This document shows, in pieces, positions 24,682 to 33,427 of a stretch of 42,226 nt of DNA (positions within the stretch are counted from its first letter, which is position 1; each line of letters starts with the position of its first letter). Source of the DNA: Gemmataceae bacterium (lineage in GTDB: Bacteria > Planctomycetota > Planctomycetia > Gemmatales > Gemmataceae); NCBI GenBank assembly GCA_003136315.1, contig PLDW01000127.1, forward strand, positions 1-42,226. The letters run 5' to 3'. The notes beneath the pieces are model-generated. The model ran no database searches, was not told where the DNA came from, and saw nothing but the letters and a program-made list of their open reading frames with translations. The translations under genes were made by a program, and so were the position numbers.

Positions 24682-26829
24682 TCAATGGTTAAACAGGAAC
24701 TCGGTGCTGTTGAGCATGGCCCAGGCGAGGTCTTCGGCGGCCTGTCGGCGGGTGGCTGCGTGGGCCTTCAGGTGGTTCACCGCAACGGTCGTTTCCGCAG
24801 GCGTCGGGAAGCGGGCGAAGAAGGTCAGGTACAGCTCCTCGGTCAGCTTCGTGTCGTCTGACAACTCCCGCACAAGGCGGGCGACGGTGCCTCCCTCGTG
24901 GGAGAGTTTCGCTTGCACGTCCGGCGAGTTGAGCAGGTTCAGCACCTGCGCAGCGCTTGGCTCCTTGGTCCGTTCGCACTCGCATGCGGTTGCCCGGACT
25001 GGTCGGCCGAAGAGCTTCAAGAAGTCGTGCCGGGCCTTGCTGTCCCAGAGTTGAATCGCCCGGGTCGCGGCCGGCGCTCCCTGGAACTTCTCCCCCACGC
25101 CGGCTGTCTGGCAAATCATGTCGAGCAGGATCTCGGCATCGGGCCGCTTGAACAAGGCCCGGGAGAAGTTCCGCTCGTCCTTCTCGTTGGTCGGGTTCGG
25201 GTGGCTTGCGGTCTGGTAGACCCGGGAGGCCGCGATCAGGGCGATCAGTTTCCGCAGATCGTACCCGTTGTCGATTGTATACTTCGCCAGGGCATCGAGC
25301 AGTTCCGGGTTACTCGGTGGGTTCGTGGCTCGCACGTCGTCCACCGGTTCGACCAGCCCAGCCCCGAGCATCCAGGCCCACACTCGATTCGCGAGATTGC
25401 GGGCGAAGTACGGGTTGTCCGGCCGGGTCATCCAGTCTGCTAGCCCTTCGCGGCGGTCGCCCCTGGGGTCTGCTGATGGCATCGCTGCGCCGAGAGCGTG
25501 GGCGAAGACGGGCTTTCCGGTCCGGGGATGACGGGTCTGCGGGTCGCCGGTCGCGGAGACGGACTCGGCGTCCTTCGCCCCCTTCGCTGCGACCGGGGTG
25601 AAGAACCCGACCATCCCGTAGTAGTCGGTCTGTGCCCAGCGGTCGTAGGGGTGGTGGTGGCACTCCGCGCAGCCGATCCGCACACCCAGAAACACCTGCG
25701 ACAGGGTACTGGCCATCTCGCCCGGCTTCGTCACCACCTTGTAGAAGTTCGCCGGCCCGACCTCATCCAGCGGCCCCTCGGCAGTGATCAGTTCCCGGGC
25801 GAAGCGATCGAATGGCTTGTTCGCTGCGATCGAATCGCGGACCCACTTGTAATAGGTGTAGGCTCGCTCGTGGCCGAGGGGCTGGCGGTCGACCCGCAGC
25901 AGGTCGGTCCAGCGCATCGCCCAGAGGTCGGTGAATTCCGGGCGGGTGAGGAGCGATTCGACCAGCTTCGCCCGTTTGTCCTTGGCCGCGTCGGTGAGGA
26001 ACGCGCGGGTCGCGGCCGGGGTTGGGAGTGTGCCTGTGAGGTCCAGGCACACCCGCCGGAGGAATTCGGGGTCGTCGCAGACCGGCGATGGGCTGACGTT
26101 GAGTTTGGCGAGCTTCCGATCGACCAGTTCATCGATCAGGTTGAACCGCGGCAGGCCGGGGCCGGTTACGACCGGGCCAGGCCGCGGGACGATCGCCCGG
26201 AATTGCCCGACCTCGCCGAGATACGCTGCCATCACCGCGGCCTCGCCGGGCACATCGTGGGCGGTCACCCGGCCATCGGCTGTCACGCTGGCGACCGTGT
26301 CGTTATTCGACTGGAACCGGGCGTGGCGTGTCACATCCTTTTCGGCCCCATCCGAGTATCGCGCGACGACACGAAGGGGGATCTCCGACATCACTCCCAT
26401 CACTCGCTCGGCGGGTTCGATGCGGAGCGCCACGACCCGGGGGGCGTCGGGCGACCCCACCGGCGTTCCCGCAGCGATCCAGTCCCGAATCGTCCGGTAA
26501 TCGTCCGACCCGTAGGGCAGTTTCGTCCCGCCACCGTGCGCGATCCGGCCGGAACCCTTGCGCAAGAGGAGACTTTCTTCGGGCTGAGACGGGAACACCC
26601 GCCGACCGCGGCCTTCCCGGGTGAGCGCGGTGATGTCGGCTTCCGGGTCGGAACCAAAGACGGAGAGCTTGAACCCGCCCTGCCCTTCGGCTTTCCCGTG
26701 GCAGCCGGACGAGTTGCACCCGTATCGGCCGAGGATGGGGACGATATCGTTTTCAAAGTGGAAGTCGGCGGCCGAGGCGGTCGCAGGCGCAGCGAGCAGC
26801 AGGAGTGTGAGGCAGAACCGCGGGGTCAC
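24682..26829 (-). CDS. DUF1549/DUF1553 protein with cytochrome-c-like and Ig-like parts
   Basis: The 715-residue protein has a signal peptide (LTLLLLAAPATASAAD). A planctomycete cytochrome C-like region follows (residues about 25-125), with CNSSGCHGKAEG giving a CxxxCH rather than the classical CxxCH heme motif. Next is an Ig-like (BIG_2-type) segment (RVVARYSDGAEKDVTRHARF), then DUF1549 (FLRRVCLDLTGTLPTP... and VRDSIAANKPFDRFARELI) and DUF1553 (NPYFARNLANRVWAWMLG, FKRPDAEILLDMICQ). CAECHHHPYD in the middle is a proper CxxCH. The start is GTG. It pairs with the downstream DUF1501 gene. Role unknown; periplasmic redox or polymer handling is inferred from the heme-like motifs. Confidence 0.9.
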   Translation of the reverse strand: MTPRFCLTLLLLAAPATASAADFHFENDIVPILGRYGCNSSGCHGKAEGQGGFKLSVFGSDPEADITALTREGRGRRVFPSQPEESLLLRKGSGRIAHGGGTKLPYGSDDYRTIRDWIAAGTPVGSPDAPRVVALRIEPAERVMGVMSEIPLRVVARYSDGAEKDVTRHARFQSNNDTVASVTADGRVTAHDVPGEAAVMAAYLGEVGQFRAIVPRPGPVVTGPGLPRFNLIDELVDRKLAKLNVSPSPVCDDPEFLRRVCLDLTGTLPTPAATRAFLTDAAKDKRAKLVESLLTRPEFTDLWAMRWTDLLRVDRQPLGHERAYTYYKWVRDSIAANKPFDRFARELITAEGPLDEVGPANFYKVVTKPGEMASTLSQVFLGVRIGCAECHHHPYDRWAQTDYYGMVGFFTPVAAKGAKDAESVSATGDPQTRHPRTGKPVFAHALGAAMPSADPRGDRREGLADWMTRPDNPYFARNLANRVWAWMLGAGLVEPVDDVRATNPPSNPELLDALAKYTIDNGYDLRKLIALIAASRVYQTASHPNPTNEKDERNFSRALFKRPDAEILLDMICQTAGVGEKFQGAPAATRAIQLWDSKARHDFLKLFGRPVRATACECERTKEPSAAQVLNLLNSPDVQAKLSHEGGTVARLVRELSDDTKLTEELYLTFFARFPTPAETTVAVNHLKAHAATRRQAAEDLAWAMLNSTEFLFNH

Positions 26830-27301
26830 GGGCAGCCCTCGGGAACGGGCAGGCGGGTAGGGTCGGCTGGCTGGGGACTCGTCCCCAGAGGTCGGCAGGT
26901 TGCTCAGCTATTTGGGCTTAACCGGTCATGCTCCGATGGGTTCCAGGGCTTCCGCCCTGGGCTAAGAACGGCCGCCGCTCCGCGGCTTAAAGCCCTGATC
27001 TTTGCGGCCGTAGGCCGCTCGTTCTGAGCCCCGGATGGGGCCTTCGTTCTTAGCCCAGGGCGGAATCCCTGGGCACTCCCGCACCGATCGATGAGCCCCA
27101 TCGGTTGCACCCTGATTATTTGTACCACGTCCGATCCCCCGACGGAACCAAATTCCCGGACAATTGCAGAGTCCGGAAGAAAGGGGCGGAACCGTCCAGG
27201 CTTGGAACTCTCATCGTTTCGGTGGGTTTTCATTGCATTCTCACATCAGGGGTAGTAGAACCGAAGCGCAACCCTTCTCTCGCTTTCCCGGATTGAAATC
27301 C
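26830..27301. other. Divergent intergenic region
   Basis: The stretch separates the DUF1549/1553 gene (minus) and the M6 protease gene (plus). It holds the CCAGGG repeat listed at 26943-27072 and no gene. Promoters for both sides must lie here; a TTGCACCCTGATTATTTG segment near 27105-27122 looks AT-rich enough to be part of one but is not clear. Confidence 0.4.
26943..27072. repeat. Inverted repeat of the CCAGGG...CTAAGAACG family
   Basis: The arm at 26943-26970 (CCAGGGCTTCCGCCCTGGGC, then TAAGAACG) is matched by the complement at 27045-27072 with one mismatch in 28. Between them are further GC-rich partial palindromes (GCCGCCGCTCCGCGGC, GCGGCCGTAGGCCGC). No transposase is present. Confidence 0.7.
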
Positions 27302-29194
27302 ATGATGCGCACCCGCTTCCTCGCTGCGGCCATGCTTCTGGCTGCTGTTCTGGGCACCACGCTGGCCAAGGCCCCCCCTGAAATCGCCCCACCACCACGT
27401 CCGGGCATCGATCTGACCGGATATCGGACCGTGAAGGAGGCGACCCGGGTCGACCCGAAGCAATTCAAGACCGAGGCTGTCCCCAGCACACCGGCCGCCG
27501 CCGGGTATCTGGGCATCCTCATCGAGGATCGGGCGGGCAGACCCGTGATCGATGCGGTCGAGCCGGAATCACCGGCAGACGCTGCCGGTCTCCTCCCCGG
27601 CGATGTCATCCGGGAAATCGACGCCGATTCGTTCCTCTCCGCCGCGTCCGCCCGGGATGCGCTTCGCGGCCATCTCGCCGGGGACAAGCTTCAGGTGACC
27701 GTTGAGCGGGAGGGCAAGACGGTCAGTGTCGCAGCCACTCTGAAGGCGACCACCCGACCGATGACCGCACCCGTCGGGCGGGCGGTGATGGGTGTGGCTC
27801 TGGGCGATCGCGGTCCGATGGGAGGGGTGAAGGTCGATGAAGTCACCGAGGGCGGCACGGCCGCAAAGGCCGGACTGAAGGTCAAGGACGTGATCGTGAA
27901 ACTGGATGGGAAAGATGTCGAGGGGCCGGATGCGTTTCGTGGGGCAATGTCGGAGCGTCGGCCCGGCGACCGGGCCGACCTGCTGGTCGAGCGGGATGGG
28001 AAGCGAGTCGAAGTCCAGGTGGTGCTCGCGGCCGAGGACCTGCGGGGCGGCCGCGGTGGAGGCGGATGGGACGACCGCATCCCCTCCTCGTGGCGGAAGC
28101 CGGAGTATCGGCTCGCGATCCTCGGTATCGAGTACCCGGACGTGAAGCATAACGCGAAAATCGCCGACCGGGACTGGGAAGAATCGATGTTCAGCCTCGG
28201 CACTTACACCGGGAAATCGGCCACCGGAGAGACCGTCTACGGCAGCATGAACGACTACTACCGCGAACTGAGCTACGGGACGTTCAAGGTGAATGGAAAG
28301 TTCCTGGGCTGGGTGGAGGCGAAGAAGAAGCGGATGGAATACACGACCGGGAGCGGAACCGACACCCGCGAGAAGACCGCCCTGCTGAGCGAGGCCCTCG
28401 ACCTGTACGTCGCCAAAAACGGAAAGGATTCGCTCAAGGATTACGATGGGATCTTTTTCCTGTACGCGGGCTCGCGGGTGCAGACGACTCGCGGAGGGCT
28501 GTACTGGCCGCATCGAGCGAACATCAATCACAACGGGAAGCGGTGGCCGTACTTCATCGTTCAGGAGGGCGGGACGCGGATGAACGACATTAGCGTGTTC
28601 TGCCACGAGTTCGGGCACATGCTCGGGCTCCCCGATCTCTATGCCCGGCCCGAACAGCCGGGGTCCGAGGGGGTGTGGCAGTGGTGTGCGATGTCCAACC
28701 AAATCGGTGGCGGCCGTCCTCAGCACTTCTGTGCCTGGAGCAAGGAACAGCTCGGGTGGATCAAGCCAGTCGTAGTGGATCCACGGGTGCGGCAGAAAGT
28801 GGTTCTCAGCCCGATCGAGACTGATCCAACCCAGTGTGTCAAGGTGATGGTCCGGCCGGATGGTAGCGAGTATTTCCTGCTGGAGAACCGGGCGAAGAAA
28901 GGGTGGGATACAGGGCTTCCCGGCGAGGGGCTCTTGATCTGGCGGGTGTTCACCGGGAGTCGTGGCGGGCAACCGGTCTACCTGGAGGAGTCGCACGGGG
29001 TCGAGGGAGCCCGAGGGCCGAGTTCGTTCCCCGCGTCGGTCCCGTTCCCGAGCAAGGCGAACACGGCCTTCACCCCGTACACCATCCCGAGCAGCAAGAG
29101 CCAGCTCGGCGGCGGGCTGCCGGTGTACATCACCAACATCCGCAAGCTTCCCGATGGCCGGATCACCTTCCATATCGGGTACGAGTATCAGTGA
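27302..29194 (+). CDS. Secreted PDZ-containing M6-like metalloprotease
   Basis: The 630-residue protein has a signal peptide (FLAAAMLLAAVLGTTLAKA). Two PDZ domains follow (about 60-150 beginning GYLGILIEDRAG, and 155-245 beginning VMGVALGDRGP). A zinc-protease domain of the immune inhibitor A (M6) type comes next, with HEFGHMLGLPD (H435, E436, H439, D445), an HExxHxxGxxD site. A later MSNQIGG stretch gives the Met-turn expected in metzincins. The C-terminus is beta-rich (YITNIRKLPDGRITFHIGYEY). Two adjacent ATGs (27302, 27305) are possible starts. PDZ domains usually bind C-terminal peptides, so the protease may degrade particular envelope or extracellular proteins. Confidence 0.87.
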   Translation: MMRTRFLAAAMLLAAVLGTTLAKAPPEIAPPPRPGIDLTGYRTVKEATRVDPKQFKTEAVPSTPAAAGYLGILIEDRAGRPVIDAVEPESPADAAGLLPGDVIREIDADSFLSAASARDALRGHLAGDKLQVTVEREGKTVSVAATLKATTRPMTAPVGRAVMGVALGDRGPMGGVKVDEVTEGGTAAKAGLKVKDVIVKLDGKDVEGPDAFRGAMSERRPGDRADLLVERDGKRVEVQVVLAAEDLRGGRGGGGWDDRIPSSWRKPEYRLAILGIEYPDVKHNAKIADRDWEESMFSLGTYTGKSATGETVYGSMNDYYRELSYGTFKVNGKFLGWVEAKKKRMEYTTGSGTDTREKTALLSEALDLYVAKNGKDSLKDYDGIFFLYAGSRVQTTRGGLYWPHRANINHNGKRWPYFIVQEGGTRMNDISVFCHEFGHMLGLPDLYARPEQPGSEGVWQWCAMSNQIGGGRPQHFCAWSKEQLGWIKPVVVDPRVRQKVVLSPIETDPTQCVKVMVRPDGSEYFLLENRAKKGWDTGLPGEGLLIWRVFTGSRGGQPVYLEESHGVEGARGPSSFPASVPFPSKANTAFTPYTIPSSKSQLGGGLPVYITNIRKLPDGRITFHIGYEYQ

Positions 29195-29213
29195 CGGGAA
29201 ACGTGGAAGCTTG

Positions 29214-29222
29214 TGGTAGAAT
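29214..29222 (+). promoter_or_regulatory. Extended -10 promoter element before the SLATT-like gene
   Basis: TGGTAGAAT fits TGnTAnAAT. It begins 19 bases after the M6 protease stop and lies 127 bases before the SLATT-like start, leaving a leader that contains a dyad. Confidence 0.4.
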
Positions 29223-29309
29223 GGAGATGTCACCCGGCCCCAACCCCGGGTGAGTTGTACTGACAGAAAGCCAGCCCCAAGACAGCCTGGGCCACCCTCG
29301 CCTGGGTGT

Positions 29310-29333
29310 TGATGAATTTGGATGTGTTCATCA
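29310..29333. promoter_or_regulatory. Operator-like dyad TGATGAA-N10-TTCATCA
   Basis: TGATGAA (29310-29316) and TTCATCA (29327-29333) are perfect inverted halves ten bases apart, with partial extension outward (GGGTG on the left, CCC on the right). It lies between the -10 element and the start of the SLATT-like gene. It could bind a dimeric regulator or fold in the transcript. Confidence 0.3.
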
Positions 29334-29349
29334 CCCATGAGTAGCGGCC

Positions 29350-30003
29350 ATGCCCACCCCAGGACCGCGGGCAGGAGGGAGAGGTGTCGACCCGGATCCG
29401 GGGGCGACACTGCGGCGGCGTGTCCGCCAGATTTGCCGGCGTGTGGTTGTAGGAAAGGCGGGCCTCAATCGCTGGGAAGTGAAGTTCCAACAATCGCTGC
29501 GGGTGTTGTCGATTATCTTGTCGTCACTCGGCAGCGCTGGCCTAATCACGAACAAGATTACCGATCCTCTGCCGGGTGGAACCGGGTGGGCGTTTTGGGG
29601 ATCGGTGAGCGTCCTCGGATTCGGGATCGTCCTCCAAATTGCGACCGCATTCCGGATCGAGCAAACCGCAAATGACGCCCGCGCAGCAGCTGAAGCGTGT
29701 GCGGTGTTCGAGACACAGTTAGGGATTCTGTTGGAAGAAGATAACCCGATCTCGGGGGTCGAGCGGTTGCGGACAGAGCTGAATTCCGTCATCCTGAAAT
29801 ACACCCGAGTGCTTCCATCGGCCACCTCCGCACTTCTGGCGGAGGCCGACACCTTGGCCGCAGGGCTGATCCGGGATAATGAAGACGGGTGGCGACTCCC
29901 GACCCCTCGCCGGCTCCGCCGCGGCCCGAGGCCCAAGCCCACGACCGGGGGAGACAGCCCTCCGGCGGCCAAGCCGCCGGAAATTGACGGAGGAACCTCG
30001 TGA
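29350..30003 (+). CDS. SLATT-like two-TM membrane protein
   Basis: The 217-residue protein has a basic N-terminus, then WEVKFQQSLRVLSIILSSLGSAGLI (first TM) and GWAFWGSVSVLGFGIVLQIATAF (second TM) with a short loop. A long helix follows (EQTANDARAAAEACAVFETQLGILLEED). This layout (an amphipathic helix, two close TMs, then a cytoplasmic helix) matches SLATT domains, predicted by others to be membrane effectors in nucleotide-linked conflict systems. The C-terminal 40 residues are basic and proline-rich. The stop overlaps the next start (GTGA), so translation is coupled to the pYEATS-like gene. SLATT assignment is by topology and context, not by a clear motif. Confidence 0.6.
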   Translation: MPTPGPRAGGRGVDPDPGATLRRRVRQICRRVVVGKAGLNRWEVKFQQSLRVLSIILSSLGSAGLITNKITDPLPGGTGWAFWGSVSVLGFGIVLQIATAFRIEQTANDARAAAEACAVFETQLGILLEEDNPISGVERLRTELNSVILKYTRVLPSATSALLAEADTLAAGLIRDNEDGWRLPTPRRLRRGPRPKPTTGGDSPPAAKPPEIDGGTS

Positions 30004-30428
30004 GCCAAGCACAGACCGATCCGATCCCCTACACAAAGGCATTTCGAGAGAAAGTGCAAGGGCGACTCACAGCACGGTTCCGGGTGGATGCGGCTGGTGC
30101 ACCGGAGTTTGAGGAGGATCCGGACGGGCTCCGACATTATACCATCGATGTTTACTTAGAATCTCCTTTGGCGGATGATATCGATGGTGTTGAATATTTG
30201 CTAATAGATAACACATCGGTAGACCCTCGCGGATATTCGGCAGACGCTGACAATAATTTTCACGAGGTAATTGAAACCTACGGGGACATTCCGGTCGAAG
30301 TCACGGCAGATATCGACAGCCGCGAGTACAAACAGCGGGCCTGGCTGTCGAACATGCTCGAAAACGGCCACTCCGGGGAAACGAACCCTGCCATCCTCGA
30401 CGCCATCCGGCGGATCAAGGCGAACTAA
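30000..30428 (+). CDS. pYEATS-like beta-sandwich protein
   Basis: The 142-residue protein resembles prokaryotic YEATS (pYEATS) domains: HYTIDVYLESPLADDIDGVEYLLID, then DNNFHEVIETYGDIPVEVTADID, which follow the strand order of the family with a conserved 'F...YGDIPVEV' near the end. Eukaryotic YEATS domains bind acylated lysine; in bacteria pYEATS modules are found beside membrane and nucleotide-system genes and their ligands are unknown. The start is a GTG, preceded by GGAGG and overlapping the SLATT-like stop. The pair is likely a sensor (this protein) with a membrane effector; that is inference. Confidence 0.6.
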   Translation: MSQAQTDPIPYTKAFREKVQGRLTARFRVDAAGAPEFEEDPDGLRHYTIDVYLESPLADDIDGVEYLLIDNTSVDPRGYSADADNNFHEVIETYGDIPVEVTADIDSREYKQRAWLSNMLENGHSGETNPAILDAIRRIKAN

Positions 30429-30443
30429 CCTCGGGAGCCGAGC

Positions 30444-31880
30444 GTGTCTTCGATTCCTCCTCTGCTCGCCCGCAGCCGACGGCACTTCTTCCACGAGTGC
30501 GGGGTCGGGCTCGGTTCCATAGCACTGGGTACGCTCCTGGCTCGCGATGCTACGGCCGCTCCGGACAAGCCGGTTCGACGCGACCCACTCGTGCCCAGAC
30601 CGTCGCACTTTCCCGCCAAGGCCAAGGCCGTCATCTACCTGTTCATGGCCGGCGCGCCGAGCCAGTTGGAACTGTTCGAGCCCAAGCCCGAGCTGAACAA
30701 ACTCAACGGCCAGAAAGTGCCCGACTCGTTCACCAAGGGGAAGCGGTTCGCCTTCATCAAGGGCGATGCCAAGATCCTTGGCAATACGCGGAAATTCGGC
30801 ACCTACGGCCAGTGCGGGATGACGCTCAGCGAACTCCTCCCGCACCACCGCGACATCGTGGATGACGTGTGCTGGCTTCGGGGGATGAAGACGGACGTCT
30901 TCAACCACGGACCGGCGAAATGCTTCGTCAACACGGGCTCCCCGCAGTTCGGTCGGCCGAGTATGGGAGCGTGGGCGACTTACGGCCTCGGGAGCGAATC
31001 CGACAGCCTGCCCGGGTTCGTGGTGCTTCAGTCTGGCCCGCGCGGACCACGCGGGGGCGCAGCGCTCTACTCATCCGGGTTCCTCCCGAGCGTTTATCAG
31101 GGCGTGCCCTTCCTGAAAGGCACCAGCCCGATCCTCGATCTAGCCCCGCCACCCGGGATCGATGCCAAACGCCAGGGGGAGTTCACCGACGCGGTTCGCG
31201 ATCTGAACCGACTCCGGCTCGATGTCACCGGCGACCCGGAAATCGCCACCCGGATCGCGGCCTACGAAATGGCGTACCGGATGCAGACGGCTGCACCGGA
31301 ACTCATGGACCTCTCCAAGGAGACGAAAGACACCCTCGACCTGTATGGTGTGGCGGCCGGCAAACCGAGTTTCGCTGCGAACTGCCTTCTCGCTCGCCGA
31401 CTGGTGGAACGCGGCGTGCGGTTCATCCAGCTTTACCATACTGACTGGGACCACCACGGAGGGGCTCTTGACCTCGGGAAGACCCTCGACCAGATTTGCA
31501 AGGAGGTCGACCAGCCGTGTGCAGCGCTGGTGAAAGACCTGAAGCGGCGGGGGCTACTCGACAGCACGTTGGTGATCTGGGGCGGCGAATTCGGTCGCAC
31601 CCCAATGGGGGAGAGTCGCGAGACGATTGGCCGCGACCACCACATCGATGCGTATACGATGTGGCTGGCCGGTGGCGGGATGAAGCCCGGGCTGATCTAC
31701 GGGAAATCGGACGAGATCGGGTACAACGTGGTCGAAAACCCGGTCCACGTCCACGATCTCCAGGCCACGATCTTGAACCAGCTCGGGCTCGACCACCTGA
31801 AGCTGACCTACCGGTTCCAGGGTCGGGATTACCGGCTCACCGATGTGCATGGCAATGTGATGAAAGACATTGTGACGTGA
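30444..31880 (+). CDS. DUF1501 protein, first of a tandem pair
   Basis: The 478-residue protein has a DUF1501 core with a short N-terminal signal region (SRRHFFHECGVGLGSIALGTLL, Tat-like). Motifs include VIYLFMAGAPSQLELFEPKP, GMKTDVFNHGPAKCFVNTG, VIWGGEFGRTPMGES and DHHIDAYTMWLAGGGMKPG. The start codon is GTG. It begins 15 bases after the pYEATS-like stop, so it may be read through from that gene. No DUF1553 partner is adjacent, unlike the pair at 23.2-26.8 kb. Confidence 0.88.
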   Translation: MSSIPPLLARSRRHFFHECGVGLGSIALGTLLARDATAAPDKPVRRDPLVPRPSHFPAKAKAVIYLFMAGAPSQLELFEPKPELNKLNGQKVPDSFTKGKRFAFIKGDAKILGNTRKFGTYGQCGMTLSELLPHHRDIVDDVCWLRGMKTDVFNHGPAKCFVNTGSPQFGRPSMGAWATYGLGSESDSLPGFVVLQSGPRGPRGGAALYSSGFLPSVYQGVPFLKGTSPILDLAPPPGIDAKRQGEFTDAVRDLNRLRLDVTGDPEIATRIAAYEMAYRMQTAAPELMDLSKETKDTLDLYGVAAGKPSFAANCLLARRLVERGVRFIQLYHTDWDHHGGALDLGKTLDQICKEVDQPCAALVKDLKRRGLLDSTLVIWGGEFGRTPMGESRETIGRDHHIDAYTMWLAGGGMKPGLIYGKSDEIGYNVVENPVHVHDLQATILNQLGLDHLKLTYRFQGRDYRLTDVHGNVMKDIVT

Positions 31881-31964
31881 CGATAATCGACCTGCGGCGT
31901 CTGCCTGACCGCTTGCTCACCCCACCGGCTGGTTGACACCGGCCGTCCGCCCGGAGTTCCGCCG

Positions 31965-33383
31965 ATGCTCCGCATTCTGGGCAATCCATCCGCCGCCTGT
32001 GTCGGGATCACTCGCCGCGATCTCCTGCGGGTTGGGTCACTGGCTGCGCTCGCAGGTGTCGCAGGGAGCGGCTGGCCATCACTCGCGAGGACCGGTTCTC
32101 GCGCCGGGCCAGCCAAATCGGTGATCCTCCTCGACCTCTTTGGTGGGCCGAGTCACATCGATACGTTCGACCCCAAGCCGGACGCACCCGAGGGCATCCG
32201 CGGGGAGTTCAACACCATCCCGACTGTGCTGCCCGGCATCCGCATTTGCGAACACCTCCCCCTCCTCGCGCGACGGCTCGATAAACTCGCTGTCGTTCGT
32301 TCGGTCTCGCACCGGTACAACTCGCACAACCCCTACGGAGTCATGACCGGATTCGACGGCGGCCAGGACCAGACCGACTACCACGCCAAGCCGACCAACC
32401 ACCCGAGCATTCCGTCGGTGTGCCAGTATTTCGGTGTCGGACAGGCGAGCGACCTGCCCGGGTACGTGATGCTCCCCGCTTTCCCCGGGTACAGCCAGGG
32501 ATTGCGACGAGCCGGACCGTATGGCGGCTATCTTGGCGCTGCGTTCGACCCGATGTTCAGCACCTGCGAACCGGAATGGGGTCGCAAGCTGACGAATGCC
32601 GATTTCTACAACGAACGTCTCGTCCCGATGGGTGAGCCACGACTACCCCGGCTCGATGGTGGGCTCACCGCCGACGCCCTCAATCGTCGGCAGACATTGG
32701 TTGATCAGTTGGACGCGGCCGCGACCAGGTTCGAGAGCTCGGGCTCACTCAGTACGATGGGTGGAGCGCGTCGGCGGGCATTCGACCTGCTCCTTTCTCC
32801 GAAGGCCCGGGAGGCATTCGATCTGGCGAAGGAGTCGCCGCTGCTGCGTGACCGGTATGGTCGCGATCTGTTCGGGTCGAGCGTGCTACTCGCCCGGAGG
32901 TTGGTCGAGGCCGGGGTGACCTTCGTGACGGTTCACACCGAGGCCGCCCAGGCGAGCGGACACTGGGATACGCACAGCAACAACTTCAAGATGCTCCGGC
33001 ACCTTCTCCTGCCGTTCCTCGACCGGGCTCTGAGTGCATTACTCGACGATCTCTCCGACCGTGGCCTGCTCGAATCCACCCTGGTGGTTGTCACGGGGGA
33101 CATGGGCCGGACCCCGAAAGTGAACGGGTCGGCTGGCCGAGATCACTGGCCGCAGTGCGGATTCTGTCTGTTCGCGGGGGGTGGGACGCAGCCCGGAGTG
33201 GTTCACGGGACGACCGACAAGATCGCAGCATATCCAGTGGATCATCCCGTCTCCGCCGGTGACCTGGCCGCGACCGTCTACCACCTCGTTGGGGTCAACC
33301 CGGAGAGCACCGTCCCCGACCATACCGCCCGCCCGACGCCGATCTCGCATGGTGGTAAGCCGGTGATGGGCGTGTTGAAGTAA
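31965..33383 (+). CDS. DUF1501 protein, second of a tandem pair
   Basis: The 472-residue protein starts with a Tat-like signal (GITRRDLLRVGSLAALAGVAGSG). The family motifs are VILLDLFGGPSHIDTFDPKP, SVSHRYNSHNPYGVMTGF, VVVTGDMGRTPKVNGSAGRD and HWPQCGFCLFAGGG. It lies 84 bases after the previous DUF1501 gene on the same strand, probably one operon. The two differ enough that they are not a recent duplication. Its transcript probably ends at the 33389-33427 hairpin. Confidence 0.9.
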   Translation: MLRILGNPSAACVGITRRDLLRVGSLAALAGVAGSGWPSLARTGSRAGPAKSVILLDLFGGPSHIDTFDPKPDAPEGIRGEFNTIPTVLPGIRICEHLPLLARRLDKLAVVRSVSHRYNSHNPYGVMTGFDGGQDQTDYHAKPTNHPSIPSVCQYFGVGQASDLPGYVMLPAFPGYSQGLRRAGPYGGYLGAAFDPMFSTCEPEWGRKLTNADFYNERLVPMGEPRLPRLDGGLTADALNRRQTLVDQLDAAATRFESSGSLSTMGGARRRAFDLLLSPKAREAFDLAKESPLLRDRYGRDLFGSSVLLARRLVEAGVTFVTVHTEAAQASGHWDTHSNNFKMLRHLLLPFLDRALSALLDDLSDRGLLESTLVVVTGDMGRTPKVNGSAGRDHWPQCGFCLFAGGGTQPGVVHGTTDKIAAYPVDHPVSAGDLAATVYHLVGVNPESTVPDHTARPTPISHGGKPVMGVLK

Positions 33384-33388
33384 TGGAC

Positions 33389-33427
33389 AGAATGGCCCGC
33401 AGATGACACAGATCTGCGGGCCATTCT
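33389..33427. terminator. Strong bidirectional terminator hairpin
   Basis: A perfect 16-bp stem, AGAATGGCCCGCAGAT (33389-33404) with ATCTGCGGGCCATTCT (33412-33427), has a 7-base loop. It fills the gap between two convergent genes and reaches the stop codon of the minus-strand one (33427-33429). Confidence 0.75.

Noticed and set aside
25498..27027. 509-codon plus-strand frame
   Set aside because: It is antisense to the DUF1549/1553 gene.
26943..27072. Insertion sequence ends
   Set aside because: No transposase or remnant lies between the arms and the inner text is only about 75 bp.
27569..29410. 613-codon minus-strand frame
   Set aside because: It mirrors the M6 protease gene in a GC-rich frame and has no family-like motifs.
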